This document shows, piece by piece, positions 1-11,944 of a stretch of DNA of 64,000 nucleotides. Below the pieces are notes generated by a model, which saw nothing but the letters and a program-made list of their open reading frames with translations, ran no database searches and had not been told where the DNA came from. Position numbers and translations under genes: made by a program. The stretch is from Helicoverpa zea (lineage: Eukaryota; Arthropoda; Insecta; Lepidoptera; Noctuidae). The DNA lies in NCBI RefSeq assembly GCF_022581195.2, contig NC_061459.1, forward strand, positions 10,664,001-10,728,000. The letters run 5' to 3'. Every line of letters begins with the position of its first letter. Positions within the stretch are counted from its first letter, which is position 1.

Positions 1-1989
1 ATTGGCGATAAAACTTCGTCAATAAAAGGGGAGGAAGTAGTAAATGGATTAAAGATTGAATGGTGCTGAATAATGATTTTGGTAGGTTGTACTTGAAAAT
101 TTTTTTGAACAGGTCACAACTTGGTGTACAAGAGTAGTAGTAGTCCCAGATATGTCAGAATGCGATTTCTCTTGTATATATGTATCAATCAACATACCGT
201 TCCTCTATCGAGATAGATCCGATGTCGTAACTTGGACAGAGACTTATTTATTTAGAAACTCTATACATACAATGCGTTTTTGAAGAGTCTTAAGTGCAAT
301 AATCGCTTGACATTCAACAGCAATTAATGAGTCTTTCAACAATAAAAATCTAAATTGAAAATAAAGTCAGCAATTTAAAAAGGAGTCGTCTAAGATTTTT
401 AATATTCAATGAATCAATTAATTTGAAGCGAAATATTTTGGTAACTTTTGCATTTCTACCCTCCGTGTTGCAGTTATTTCGATTCTTAAAACGACTTATC
501 ATCAAAATTTACTGTTTGTTCCGCTGAAACTTCACAAATTTTGGAAGTTTGGTCCAAGTTAAAGGATGGATGCACTTCATTCGATCATTTAAACAGCTCG
601 GTTAAAACATAATAGGTGTCTATTGTTTCTTTTTTTTTCTGTAAAAATAAGAGCACAAATATTATATTTAACAATTTCAACCTACAAATATATACAAAAC
701 CACTTGAACATGACTTTGAACTGAAGAAGGAAGGAAAGTGATAACGTAAATCTTCACGTGATAAGTTGCGTACTTTTCCTGGAAACTCATTTTGATTTAT
801 TATTGTTATACGCATTACATAGTTTATATCAACTCCATACTGATCAGTCATAATAGTACTATGAAATTAAGCTCATTTAAAAACTTCGAACTACTAAAGT
901 TTGGGTCGAAAACCACCTGAAAAGCATCAAGTACTCATCATTAACCAGTTGCGTAAAAAGCTATTGATTTACAAAACGCCGTCATCTTGTAACTTGTACC
1001 AAATCAGTCATACTCCCCCTCAGTTATTCGGTATTTCGCTTAGACATGATTGTTAAGAAGAAAATTTTAATTAAGCTTACATTTCTAAATTTTCTTCAGC
1101 ACTTAATAATGTCTGTGACAATTCTGTTTGTCTCAGTAATTACGTATGAGATCTGATTGTCACCTTTCCTTGTACTTTAGGTCTTGTTAAGAGTGACACG
1201 TGTGTTTTTGCCTCATATGTGAAATTTTCATCTGTTAACAAATGAATCACGGATTAGAGCACGTTGATAATTATCATTACTTTGTCAGTGTAGGTATCTT
1301 ATCCTTGTTCTATCAATCTCTATCGACACGGAAGTAGTGATATTTTTAAAAAGTAATTTTGGTTGACTTCTTTGCCTGTAAAAATCAGGAAATTCCTGTT
1401 AAATTATTTACGGAAAATTATTTGGCGCTGGCAGTATAACGCTTGGAGGTGCAATTAACTGGTATTTTTTCGACTTTTCTATAAGTTTGGTTTCCTAACA
1501 CCTACAGTGATAGATGAGTGAAAAATGAGATGGTAATTAGTCAGCAATCTATCACAATCAACGTTAATTTGAGAAGCGAGAAACTCCGCTTTCAATTAAA
1601 TGTTGAACATTTTTGAAGAGAGTTTTTCGTTAAGTTTGCGTTTTTTTTTTGCCAAAGAGAAAGGTTTATTACTTGAGAAAGATAATTCTATCGGTATTTA
1701 TTTTCGTCATTTTTAATTAATCTGGCTGCGGTTTGGTTCAATTAAATGGAGTTCTAATGCGTTTGTCTTGAATAGATAAGAACTCAACCAACAATACCCA
1801 AGACCACAAGATTGCTATGTTTTATTTATTATAAACACAACCTTAAAGGATCACGTAATCGCCAGACAATTAAATAATAAATTGAAAGATTGCAAACGCA
1901 ATATCTAAATTGAATACTTTCACATTGAAACAAACACTTCGCCCCTTCTAAGTATATTTACATTTACTTAGCGCAATCCCAAAAAATAC
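1..1989. other. AT-rich sequence, no gene recognised
   Basis: I see no open frame with domain content, no RNA gene and no recognisable repeat here. The sequence is AT-rich with short A and T runs. The only open frame of note (585-851, minus) is low in complexity and has no family resemblance I can name. Confidence 0.6.
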
Positions 1990-2019
1990 ATGCGTCAACG
2001 TTTTGGAGTTTTCAGTTGC

Positions 2020-2305
2020 AGACCAAAACCATGGAGAACAAAATGACTAGCGGAGATGTCATAAAACGGAATCTCCTCAGAAAGTAGCGCACCAAAACGA
2101 GGATGTTGGTTGTACGAGGAACGTTACTAACGTTAACTTTTTTAGAATCCGCCCATTATTTTCGAAATAAAGTCACCAATCAATCAAGACCAATTTTTGA
2201 CAGATTGGTTTTGATTTGACAGGGAACCCGAATGCTTAGGTGGTTCTAATAACTGATCACGGGAAGGTGCCTAACTTACCTTCCTTATGGCATCTCCGCT
2301 ATCTA
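2020..2305 (-). repeat. Fragment of a dispersed repeat, probably a LINE 3' tail
   Basis: A 36-bp segment at 2029-2064 matches, in reverse complement and with 4 mismatches, the segment at 17765-17800, which lies just downstream of an RTE-like LINE coding end. A 15-bp motif GCGGAGATGCCATAA lies at 2285-2299 on the minus strand and again, identical, at 17411-17425 on the plus strand. A one-base variant is at 2050-2064. The shared motifs show that this is dispersed repeat material. Assignment to a LINE tail is inference from the 17.7 kb copy. Confidence 0.4.
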
Positions 2306-4060
2306 TCCTTCCTCCTTGACCGAAACTAAACAAAGACCAATCGGATAGATAGCAATAGTCAGTGCATTCACCAGTCTAGACCGATTCTTTCACGTAAATA
2401 AGTATTGCATTTTTGTCATGTTCGGCCTGGCTCAGAAACTGTACAATGCTACGCGCCCGAATTGAATGTGATGACGGATTGAAAATTTAAAAACGACAGT
2501 CGTTTGTTCTTTTTTTTTTCTTTAGTTTGGCCATTTTCGATTTTATTATTTGAAATCGGAATCCCACCAGAAACATTAAATGTAAAAAAAGCCAAGTCCT
2601 GTTCAACTTTATTTGTAATAATAAATCAATATTTTGTAACTATATCAACAGTTTTGTTCACATTACATTAATATTGACTTGGCCATTTATTTTAACGTAT
2701 TTTTTTTTCTTTATGTTAATCGAATATTAACCAGTATATAAAGTATTTAATTTAATGTGATAAGGTACGATACACTTTGTATGATCATATAAAGTGTGAC
2801 TTTGGTTAATATTTATGAAGAAAATTATAAACTAAAAGACTACTAAAGTATCACGTATTATCGAGAAAAAATACTGTATTTTTACTATTTCTAGATAATA
2901 ATCTTACTAAGGGATTTACCTGACTATAAAATTGATACAATACAATATAGTCTAACAGTACAATAGATAGATTTACCTTAACAAGCGATTTCGTAATGAC
3001 GACGATACATCTGAGGCTCCTACAAGTTTATTCCTTTCAATATAATGCCTTCTGAGAATACTTAGTTGTTAGACGTTATACGTCTATTTATCGGTTTCTA
3101 GATACAAATAAAAAAAAAAAAATAAAAAAAAAAAAATAAAATAAATACATAACATATTCTAAACCATACTGCTTTTAAAAGATCTAAATGTTTTTAGGTG
3201 AAAAGTTACCTACTTATACACATTTACACACACATTTGGGCCGATTTTCCAATCGCCAGATTACTTGTATCTGAAGAATATGTTTGACATTTTCACAGCC
3301 TTAATATAGAAAATATGTCAAACCGCTATAGTTGTTCCGCAGATAGAAGTCGACTGATGATTTGAAAAAATCGACCCAAATGGAATTTCAGTTTAATTTC
3401 TTTAAAGGTCAACCAATTAAGGGTGATTCTTTTTTTTCGTGCATATTACGCGTCCAACCTAAAAATCTTAATTTACTAACTGAATACCTATGTTTTGTAT
3501 ACAGGAAATCAAATGTTATAAAGTTAGGCTTCTATGCATGTAATATTTACTGATGAAAGTAACCTAATTAACAAAATATAAATTAAAAACATAATTAATT
3601 CTCATTTCCTTCGGTGTCCATATGCTATCGTCCTAGATATACTTGTATTTTATTCAAAAGTATCATTATTAATTATTTATAAGTAACCGTACTAAAAAAC
3701 TACATTAAAAAGTACAACTTTTTCATCTACATAGACAAAGCTAGCTCCACAATTTTATATTTTTTTTATTTCATAAATGTTTCTCATTGTTTTTTTGTCA
3801 TTACCATCGGGTTGGACGGATCTATGAATTATACTCTGCGTATTGCCCTTAACGCTGATACACCGACAACACACCCCGCGCACATCCCTCAGTCGGCCAG
3901 TAAACGTCTTAGCAGGTGCACGCATGCTTATGATAATAAAATATGTTCGTGTAAAGTGGCGCAGGAGGTGATTATTCTGGAATTGTTCTCTCTCCTATCG
4001 TTGCCATAATTAAGTAAGTATTTATGACTTAGTTTATTATGTTACTAATTATAGATTCTA
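2306..4060. other. AT-rich sequence, no gene recognised
   Basis: No convincing gene. It includes an A-rich simple-sequence patch at about 3110-3150 (A runs broken by single T). A 65-codon frame at 3812-4009 is more GC-balanced than its surroundings, but I recognise no motif in it. The 12-mer TCATTACCATCG near 3798 recurs inverted near 5157, outside the inverted-repeat element that lies between them. Confidence 0.5.
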
Positions 4061-5024
4061 TACTTCGGCCGTTCAGAGAATGCGTTCCTGACACCTATCA
4101 GTTAGTCACGACTAGTGATGGGCACAACATAACACTGAGTTCGTTACCGTTCCTTCAAAATGAACCGCCGCATTATTTTAAGATTATTTTCGTTTTAAAT
4201 TGGCGGAATCATTTGTTTTATATTTTAGTTATTTAAGTGGAAACCAAAAAAAGGTAATATTCATATAATAAAATTGTTTTATTTATTCTTTGTTACAAGT
4301 ACAATGAATTGAATGTGCGAACAGAATATTAATCAGACTCCGATTTGCTTGAGGAGGTGGTGTCTTCATCATCATCTTCGCCTACATGTATAATTATATT
4401 ATTATCAATAACAGAATCAATCCTGATATCTCGGTCTAACAAAAGCCGGGTAATCAAATAAAAACAGATCGAAAACACTTGAAAAACGTGGTCTATGCGC
4501 ACGAAACGACAACGGACGACTGTTTTAGCGTCACAAAATGGCGGCCCATAACGCCATTTGGGGTTACCATTTTTAATCTAAGTATAAAAATGCGGTTTGG
4601 TCATAGTTTTATTTTTATATTTCATAAACGTTATAATTAAGTCTTATAGTCCATTATTTTCCAATTCTTAAAAAGAAAATCAAAACGTATTATTTTATAT
4701 TATAACTGTATAAGAACAGATTACGATACTTGCCTGTTATTTTTAGCACAGCACTACAAAATATAAACCGCTGACATAACCTTGTAATAGCGCAGTATAG
4801 ATTTAGAAAAATATTGTTTACCAAGTTATTTGACACTCAGTTTGGCACAAAATTATAACATTCATTGATTATTGATATAATAATGTTGTTTTAATGCTCC
4901 TCAATTGTTAAAACGGTAAACAACCAGCAAAAATATTTTTATCGTAACTGCAACGCCATTGCAAAGTTACGTCGTCAGTTCAATCGCGACGTGTCAGGAA
5001 CGCATTCTCTGAATGGCCGAACTA
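4061..5024. mobile_element. DNA-transposon-like element with 35-bp terminal inverted repeats
   Basis: Near-perfect inverted repeats bound this stretch. The left end (about 4062-4100) reads CTTCGGCCGTTCAGAGAATG and continues GCGTTCCTGACAC. The right end (about 4990-5024) is its reverse complement, with two or three differences in the first 30 bases. Short TATA/TAT sequence lies outside both ends, so any target duplication is short or TA-rich. The interior is about 0.9 kb and lacks an intact transposase. One possible exon remnant is annotated separately. The element is best read as a non-autonomous or internally deleted cut-and-paste element. The superfamily is not resolved from the ends alone. 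Confidence 0.7.
4331..4435 (-). pseudogene. Possible last exon of a transposase gene inside the inverted-repeat element
   Basis: On the minus strand a T-rich tract ends in TTTTGTTAG, a plausible splice acceptor. It is followed by about 34 in-frame codons. They read RDIRIDSVIDNN, then a hydrophobic IIIHVG, then an acidic serine-rich tail ending KSESD and a TAA stop. The length and acidic tail are typical of a C-terminal exon. It lies wholly between the terminal inverted repeats, so it may be what is left of the gene carried by the autonomous element. I recognise no family from this short piece. A chance frame is possible. Confidence 0.27.
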
Positions 5025-5342
5025 TAATAATAACCTTCGATTACTAAAATATTTAAGATTTCCGTAAGTTTGATATCCTATGAGATAAATTGAAAAAAGG
5101 ATTGAAACCTCATTACCTTCTTCCTCACCACCTTCGTTTACCCTCGTTTTTTTTTAGCGATGGTAATGAGATTAAAACGATGGTATTTAGAATCTATAAA
5201 TACTTTAATTGCAATTTGTGCTTCATTTTTGTTTTTAATATAATTATAAGTAATTTTAATTACGTTATAAATTACCTTTGATAAACTTGTGAATCTACTT
5301 ACGTGTAAGGTATTTATTTTCGCAGAGGACCAAGAATTAAGA

Positions 5343-5693
5343 ATGCCGAGAAAAACTAAACACAAACGAGAGCACGATAGACTTCAAAAGAAAAAAAAAT
5401 ATGCAGCAATTAAGGCAGGTCCTGAAAAGTATAAAGAAGATCAGTGTTCGAAAGGGCCGCAGTCACCGAAAGTCAAAAAATTATCTGATATTAATGTGAC
5501 TGATTGGGAAAACAGAAAATTTTATGTTGATAAAAAGGAACCCGTTGACAAAACTTTTCAGACCGATTTAGGGAAATTTATCATGTCCAATAGCGAACCA
5601 GAGCATGATACCAAAGAAAATGTAGAAGGAGTATACGCAAAGAGAGAAATTCAAAATTTTTGTGATGATGATTCCGATGAAAATATTTCCTAA
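5343..5693 (+). CDS. Small basic/acidic protein, function unknown (116 codons)
   Basis: The frame opens upstream, but the first ATG is at 5343, 23 bases after a good splice acceptor (TTTATTTTCGCAG ending at about 5325), so it could be the last exon of a spliced gene or a single-exon gene. The N-terminus is strongly basic and predicted helical: MPRKTKHKREHDRLQ followed by four lysines and KYAAIKAGPEKYKE. The middle has VKKLSDINVTDWENRKFY. The C-terminus is acidic (DDDSDENIS). From memory this layout resembles insect proteins of unknown role, often linked to transposons, that start with a Lys/Arg-rich segment around a P-x-x-Y/K-Y pattern. That is a weak resemblance. There is no signal peptide, membrane segment or zinc motif. 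It sits between an inverted-repeat element and a LINE remnant, so a mobile-element origin is quite possible. Codon use is AT-rich like the surroundings. Confidence 0.4.
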   Translation: MPRKTKHKREHDRLQKKKKYAAIKAGPEKYKEDQCSKGPQSPKVKKLSDINVTDWENRKFYVDKKEPVDKTFQTDLGKFIMSNSEPEHDTKENVEGVYAKREIQNFCDDDSDENIS

Positions 5694-5814
5694 CACTATG
5701 AGTTATTTTAATTCATTTGTTTTTGATATCATATTTTCGAAATATTTTTTTAAAAGTATATAATTACATTGCGAGAAGTCTAATTTTAGTTTTGTAGCCT
5801 GATTCTTAGGTTAT

Positions 5815-6348
5815 CTTGCCCTATTCCCAATTTTATTTGGGGTCGGCGCAATATGTCTTCTGCTTTTTTGTGTCATCTGTCAGACAATTCATCCATCTTT
5901 TCTTAAGTCCTCCTCTTCTTCTCCATCCATCTACATTTATACCTAGCACACACTTTGTTGCATGCGTATCATCCCTCCTCATTACATGCCCATACCATGA
6001 CAACCTTCTTACTTCTCATCTTTTCTGTAACAGGCGCTACTTTCAGACTTCCTCTAATGTAACCATTCCTCACTTTATATCAATTCTTGTCACACCACAC
6101 ATCCATCTCAACTTTCTCATTTCTGCTACATGTACTGTCTTCTCATCCCCCTTTTTCAGTGGCCAACACTCAAATTCACCCTTGTTCTTAAAAAAACTAT
6201 TGCACCACTCGTCTGGTATTGTTTCCTCTTGCAAACACTTATTGAAGAATAAAGTCAGCCATTTCCATCCATCCATCTTTAATACCTTCCACACTTTCAC
6301 TCGTATTCCACCTGGCCCTAACGCTTTTCCATATTATACTAATTCTTA
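5815..6348 (-). pseudogene. RTE-clade LINE 3' remnant with internal deletion
   Basis: On the minus strand the frame 6300-6070 begins with VWKVLKMDGWKWLTLFFNKC and EETIPDEW, typical of the start of an RTE reverse transcriptase domain. It then jumps to HVAEMRKLRWMCGVTR, which belongs near the C-terminus. The core of the reverse transcriptase, including the catalytic YADD block, is missing. Further down the minus strand, to about 5815, another frame gives GLKKRWMNCLTDDTKKQ and CADPK with a stop, the usual end of such proteins. The copy is therefore internally deleted and frameshifted, and cannot encode an active enzyme. The plus-strand open frame over the same bases is a shadow. Confidence 0.75.
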
Positions 6349-7416
6349 GCTTGTAGAAGAAAAATAAAAGCTTCTGATTTTTTGTCTCATTATTCTCAAA
6401 GATTATGATTATTGTGTAGAAAAATAAGTAAAAAATTAAAAAAGGCAAGAAAAATACCCTTATCATAAGTATCCGATCATTTAGAAGTCTAATTTTAATT
6501 TCTTTATTTAGTTTATTGAATATAAAAATAAATCTTTCTTATCCAAGTTTTTATCAGTCGATTCTTTTCATTTTCATAACCTTAACTTCTCGATTTTCCT
6601 CTGGAAACTAAACAAAATCATTACCATCGTTGAAGTTCTCATTACCATCTCACTCCGAAAAGTTAACATGATTGTAATTCCATTGTTTTCTATCAAAGGA
6701 AGGTAGAAACTACACAAAGTTGAAGGATTACCTATATTTTGACGATATTAGAAAAAAAAAACAAAGTTATTTGACAATAATTTGAAATTGCTAAATATCA
6801 CAGAATGTGCACGAACTACGCGAAACACCCTTAAATTGCTCATAGAAGTATCAATATTGATCACTGTATCGTACAATATAATAATATCGTCTTTGCCGTG
6901 GTCCACAGTAGTCCAAACGTCCGAGGCAGCCAAGTGACGTGGTCTAATCTGAGCAATTAATCCTCTGATTGCTCTAAATGGGACTTTGTCCTGTGCGATC
7001 GTAGGTTATTGGGTGATACATACGTGACTGCTGGATATAGTGTTAAGGAATGCTACTGTTCAGTAAGGATGGAGATCAAAATATTGGGTTTTAGATTAAT
7101 TTGGTGATGAACTTATTAAGTATGATTCATTATACATTTGCGTAGCTCTTTGCGGAATTTTATTTAATACTTAATGTTGTAATAAAGTTTCTCACAATAT
7201 ATAAACACTTCAGATCAGTGATGCCATTACAGAATAATGGAAAGAGAACCGTAGCTATATTGATAATAATTTATGGCTACTCAATAATGTTTATAAATAC
7301 GCCAGTAAAAAATCTCAGAAAAGGAGATGGCTAAATATTTGTATGTTGATTTTAAACATTAGTTACACCAAGGAACATAAACACAAGGTACACTAACATT
7401 ATATACAAGCCATCTT
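6349..7416. other. AT-rich sequence, no gene recognised
   Basis: Nothing identifiable between the LINE remnant and the minisatellite. There are short repeats of the word CATTACCATC around 6620-6650 but no coding signal. Confidence 0.5.
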
Positions 7417-8951
7417 ATGTTACTCCTTTTATGTACTCTCTTATGTACTCCCTATTACTCTCTTATGTACTCCCTTATGTACACTGTTGTATACTCTCTT
7501 ATGTACTCCATTATGTACACTTTTGTATACTCTCTTATGTACTCTCTTATATACTCTCTTATGTACTCCCTTAAGTACTCTCTTATGTACTCCCTTATGT
7601 ACTCTCTTATGTACTCCCTTATATACAATGTTGTATACTCCCTTATGTACACTCTTATGTACTCCCTTATGTGCACTGTTGTATACTCTTTTATGTACTC
7701 TCTTATATACTCTCTTACGTACTCCCTTATATACTCTCTTATGTACTCTCTTATGTACTCCCTTATGTACTCCCTTTTGTACACCCTTATGTACTCCCTT
7801 ATGTACACTGTTGTATACTCTCTTATGTACTCCCTTATGTACTCTCTTATGTACTCCTTTATGTACACTGTTGTGAACTCTCTTATGTACTCCATTATGT
7901 ACACTGTTGTATACTCTCTTATGTACTCCCTTGTGTACACTGTTATATACTCTCTTATGTACTCCCTTATGTACTCTCTTATATACTCCCTTATGTACTC
8001 CCTTATGTACTCCCTTATGTACACTGTTGTGAACTCTCTTATGTACTCCCTTATGTACACTGTTGTGAAATCTCTTATCTACTCCAATTTGTACACTGTT
8101 GTATACTCCCTTATGTACACTGTTGTGAACTCTCTTATGTACTCCATTATGTACACTGTTGTATACTCTCTTATGTACTCCCTTATGTACTCCTTTATGT
8201 ACTCCCTTATGTACTCTCTTATGTACTCCCTATGTACTCTTTTATGTACTCCATTATGTACACTTTTGTATACTCTCTTATGTACTCTCTTATATACTCT
8301 CTTATGTACTCCCTTATGTACTCTCTTATGTACTCCCTTATGTACTCCCTTATATACAATGTGGTATACTCCCTTATGTACACTCTTATGTACTCCCTTA
8401 TGTGCACTGTTGTATACTCTCTTATGTACTCCCTTATATACTCCCTTATGTACTCTCTTATGTACTCCCTTATGTACTCTCTTATGTACTCTCTTATGTA
8501 CTCCTTTATTTACTCCCTTGTATACTATCTTATGTACTCCCTATGTACTCTCTTATCTACTCCATTATGTACACTGTTGTATACTCCCTTATATACTCTC
8601 TTATGTACTCTCTTATGTACACTGTTGTATACTCTCTAATATACTCCCTTAAGTACTCTCTAATGTACTCCCTTATGTACTCCCTCATGTACTCTCTTAT
8701 GTACTCCCTTATGTACACTGTTGTGAACTCTCTTATGTACTCCATTATGTACACTGTTGTATACTCTCTTTTGTACTCCCTTATGTACACTGTTTTATAC
8801 TCTCTTATGTACTCCCTTATGTACTCCTTTATGTACTCCCTTATGTACTCTCTTATGTACTCCCTATGTACTCTCTTATGTACTCCATTATGTACACTTT
8901 TGTATACTCTCTTATGTACTCTCTTATATACTCTCTTATGTACTCCCTTAA
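7417..8951. repeat. 12-bp minisatellite, left block
   Basis: The block consists of tandem copies of a 12-base unit, TTATGTACTCCC alternating with TTATGTACTCTC, with recurrent variants such as TGTACACTGTTG and TATACTC. Because 12 is divisible by 3, all frames lacking a stop stay open. The plus strand reads MYSL or YVLS or CTLL repeats, and the minus strand reads REYI repeats. These long frames are not genes. There is higher-order structure: the variant string TCCATTATGTACACTTTTG recurs at 7507, 8250 and 8884. Occasional 10-base units (CCCTATGTAC at about 8229, 8540 and 8863) shift the frame. GTAC, a self-complementary tetramer, lies in every unit. Confidence 0.95.
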
Positions 8952-9243
8952 GCAGGACATATTATAGTGCACGAGCATTTGCGCAGACACAAGTGCACTC
9001 CCTATTTCTTCACTCTCATAGCCCGATGGGACGGTAATCCGACACGACCGGAGAGAGATCAGGCGCAGGACCGACATTTACGTGCTCTCCGATGCACGGG
9101 TGTATCAATCACCAGCTTCCAGGCTCCGGGCTGCTTTGTGAAAGTCTTCTAAAACCCACAAAGCGATTTCGGCCCGACTCGGGAATCGAACCCGAGACCT
9201 CGTGCTTAGCAGCCGCACTTGCGACAGCTAGACCAACGAGGCA
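8952..9243 (-). mobile_element. HaSE-type tRNA-derived SINE inserted in the minisatellite
   Basis: Read on the minus strand, the element starts at about 9243 with a tRNA-like head, CTGCCTCGTTGGTCTAG. The A-box-like TGGTCTAGCTG is followed by a perfect B box GGTTCGATTCC near 9190. The body follows, ending near 8952 in a sequence with GTGCACTATAATATGTCCTG. This is the structure of the noctuid HaSE SINEs. It is transcribed by RNA polymerase III and mobilised in trans by a LINE. The short minus-strand frame inside the body is a common by-product of this SINE, not a gene. It divides the minisatellite into two blocks. Confidence 0.88.
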
Positions 9244-9264
9244 GTAAAATCATCACGTAAATCT

Positions 9265-10236
9265 ATTACGTACTCCCTTATGTACTCTCTTATGTACTCC
9301 CTTAAGTACTCTCTATCCCTTATGTACTCTCTTATGTACTCCCTCATGTACTCCCTTGTATACTCTCTTATGTACTCTCTTATGTACTCCCTTATGTATT
9401 CTCTTATATACTCCCTTATGAACTCCTTTATGTACTCCCTTATGTACTCTCTTTAGTACTCCCTTATGTACTCTCTTATATACTCCCTTATGTACTCCTT
9501 TATGTACTCTCTTATGTACTCTCTTATGTACTCCCTTATGTACATTGTTATATACTCTGTTATGTACTCCCTTATGTGCACTGTTGTATACTCTCTTATG
9601 TACTCCCTTATATTCTCTCTTATACTCCCTTATGTACTCTCTTATGTACTCTCTTATGTCCTCTCTTATGTACTCCCTTATGTACTCTCTTATGTACTCT
9701 CTTATGTCCTCTCTTATGTCCTCTCTTATGTACTCCCTTATGAACTCTCTTATGTACTCCCTTATGTACACTGTTGTATACTCTCTTATGTATACTGTTG
9801 TGAACTCTCTTATGTACTCCATTATGTACACTGTTGTATACTCTCTTATGTACTCCCTTATGTACTCTCTTATATACTCCCTTATGTACTTCTTTATGTA
9901 CTCCCTTATGTACTCTCTTATGTACTCCCTATGTACTCTCTTATCTACTCCGTTATGTACACTGTTGTATACTCTCTTATGTACACTGTTATGTCCTCTC
10001 TTATGTACTCCCTTATGCACTCCCTTATGTACTCCCTTATGTACTCTCTTATGTACTCCCTTATGTACACTGTTGTGAACTCTCTTATGTACTCCCTTAT
10101 GTACATTGTTGTGAAATCTCTTATGTACTCCCTTATGTACACTGTTGTATACTCTCTTATGTACACTGTTATGTACTCTCTTATGTACATTTTTTATGTA
10201 CTCTCTTATGTACTCTCTTATATACTATCTTATGTA
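9265..10236. repeat. 12-bp minisatellite, right block
   Basis: The same 12-base unit and variants continue after the SINE, starting with TTACGTACTCCC at about 9268 and ending near 10236. The block includes runs of a TCCTCTCTTATG variant at about 9655-9730 and one 10-base unit near 9927. Minus-strand frames reading HKGVHKRV or REYI are products of the repeat. The two blocks share variant types, so they were one array before the SINE inserted. Confidence 0.95.
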
Positions 10237-11940
10237 CACCTCGAGCGATTAATAGGTCTTGTATTTAACCACTCCAGATACGATTAAGCACCGACCTTAC
10301 CTACTTGGAGAGGTTTCGCAGTTATGTGCAACCTTCACAACTGGTTATGAAACGTTTTTGGAGAAATCGTCTGTGAAAATCGCGCAATGTGACATTGTTC
10401 AACATAATAAATAACTTAGCGATGCAAAATGGTCCAATCATGAGTCTGCATTCAACTTCTAATGAACATGAATCAGTAAAAGTAAACTTTTCTGTGAACT
10501 AAAAAGAACCCCATGGGTTTTAGGTGATATGAAATATTTTTTTTAATGTCGACTCTGGGTTTTTTTTGGTCATTCCCTTTCATATTCATTTCTATGTTCT
10601 ATCTGCAATTGGACATATCTTGACAAGATCAAAAACCACACCAATTAATCACACTTTGGTGTTAATTTATACATTAGTGTAAACGCCACAATTAACGCTA
10701 CACAATTTAGGCACAATAACCCTATCTGCACAGCTATCCATCCCCCATTTCCCTAACTAGATAAATGGCTCCACATAGCCTGGCTATACATACGCATAAG
10801 ATTAAGTCCACAGGGACGCGTCACGTAATGTCCGTCTGCTGTCGTGCTATGCATAAATAACGATGGTGTGTACACCGCCTAATACCCATAAACATTTAAT
10901 CAATGCACGATTAATTTGATGCTAAATGTTTGGGGTTGCTGCAGGTCATGGTTTTGGAATTGTTGAAAATGCAAATGTGATATGAATGATATAATTGATA
11001 TTGAAAAAGTGCCAGTTATATTGATGCCAAAATAAATAATAATAAGTAGTAAGTCAATGTTTCTAAAACACTTTAAATCTGCAACAGACCGCTAATTATA
11101 CAAAAAATACTATCCCGTAACTTTAGACTATTTCTGGATTAATTCCTTAGCATTTGCTTTGGTTGTAAACTTTGCCCCTTCGACCTTATTCAGATTTCTA
11201 CAAGGTGTTCTAAGTACCATAAAAACGAGTCCAAAATATTGGTTGGCATTTCAAAAGCCCGTATTTTCACCATCAATTCCGCACCCTATTAAACTAAGTT
11301 CCTCTAACGTCCGCATTTAAATAAATAAAGCTAATAATATCGGGGGTGCAATATCAAATAATATAATAAACAAATAGACGAGAAACAGATATCGTTTTTG
11401 GTGAACGTGCCTATTACGCTATTGGCCGTTTTCATAGGATGGACGCAAATTGCAAGATATAGCGGTAAGGAAAACAAAAGGCTCATCATTAAGGAAATGA
11501 TGTTATAATAAAATAACTGTTATAATCTGAAGTTTTAGAGAATTATAGAGTCATTATGTTTTGATAATATTGATGTTTATAATAGGTACTGTCTAAAACA
11601 TCTCTGAAAGTAGACAAAAGTGATTAAAACTAAAACAATTTTTCAACTTCTCACAAATAAAAATATTGTGTAAAATTTTCGCAAAGGTATTCAACAGCTA
11701 AAAGGTAACTAAAACATGCAAATATCGACGTTGCTTCGAATATAAATATTTGAGCTGCGAAATCTCCACAGCTCGCCACTTGCAGCCGGTCCGGTTTCGG
11801 AATAGGCATGTAAAAAGGCAGGGCGCAATGCATGCCAATTCGTCCGCGCCGGGCACCGGCCGACGTCCATGTAGCGATAGCAAATGAAGAGTGGAGTTAG
11901 TTCATTATTTGTATTTTTTTGTGACGTCGGTATTTTGGTA
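10237..11940. other. AT-rich sequence, no gene recognised
   Basis: No coding signal or known repeat. A slightly more complex, GC-balanced stretch at about 10730-10870 might be conserved non-coding DNA, but nothing in it is diagnostic. Confidence 0.5.
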
Positions 11941-11944
11941 TTGG

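Noticed and set aside
5816..6349. 177-codon plus-strand frame
   Set aside because: A shadow of the minus-strand RTE remnant, which has the recognisable motifs.
7417..8652. 411-codon open frame with MYSL repeats, and the many overlapping frames at 7.4-10.2 kb on both strands
   Set aside because: Direct products of the 12-bp tandem repeat. All parallel frames are also open and there is no unique sequence.
8853..9077. 74-codon minus-strand frame beginning MSVLRLISLRSC
   Set aside because: A known kind of frame inside the body of this SINE family. It is not a gene.
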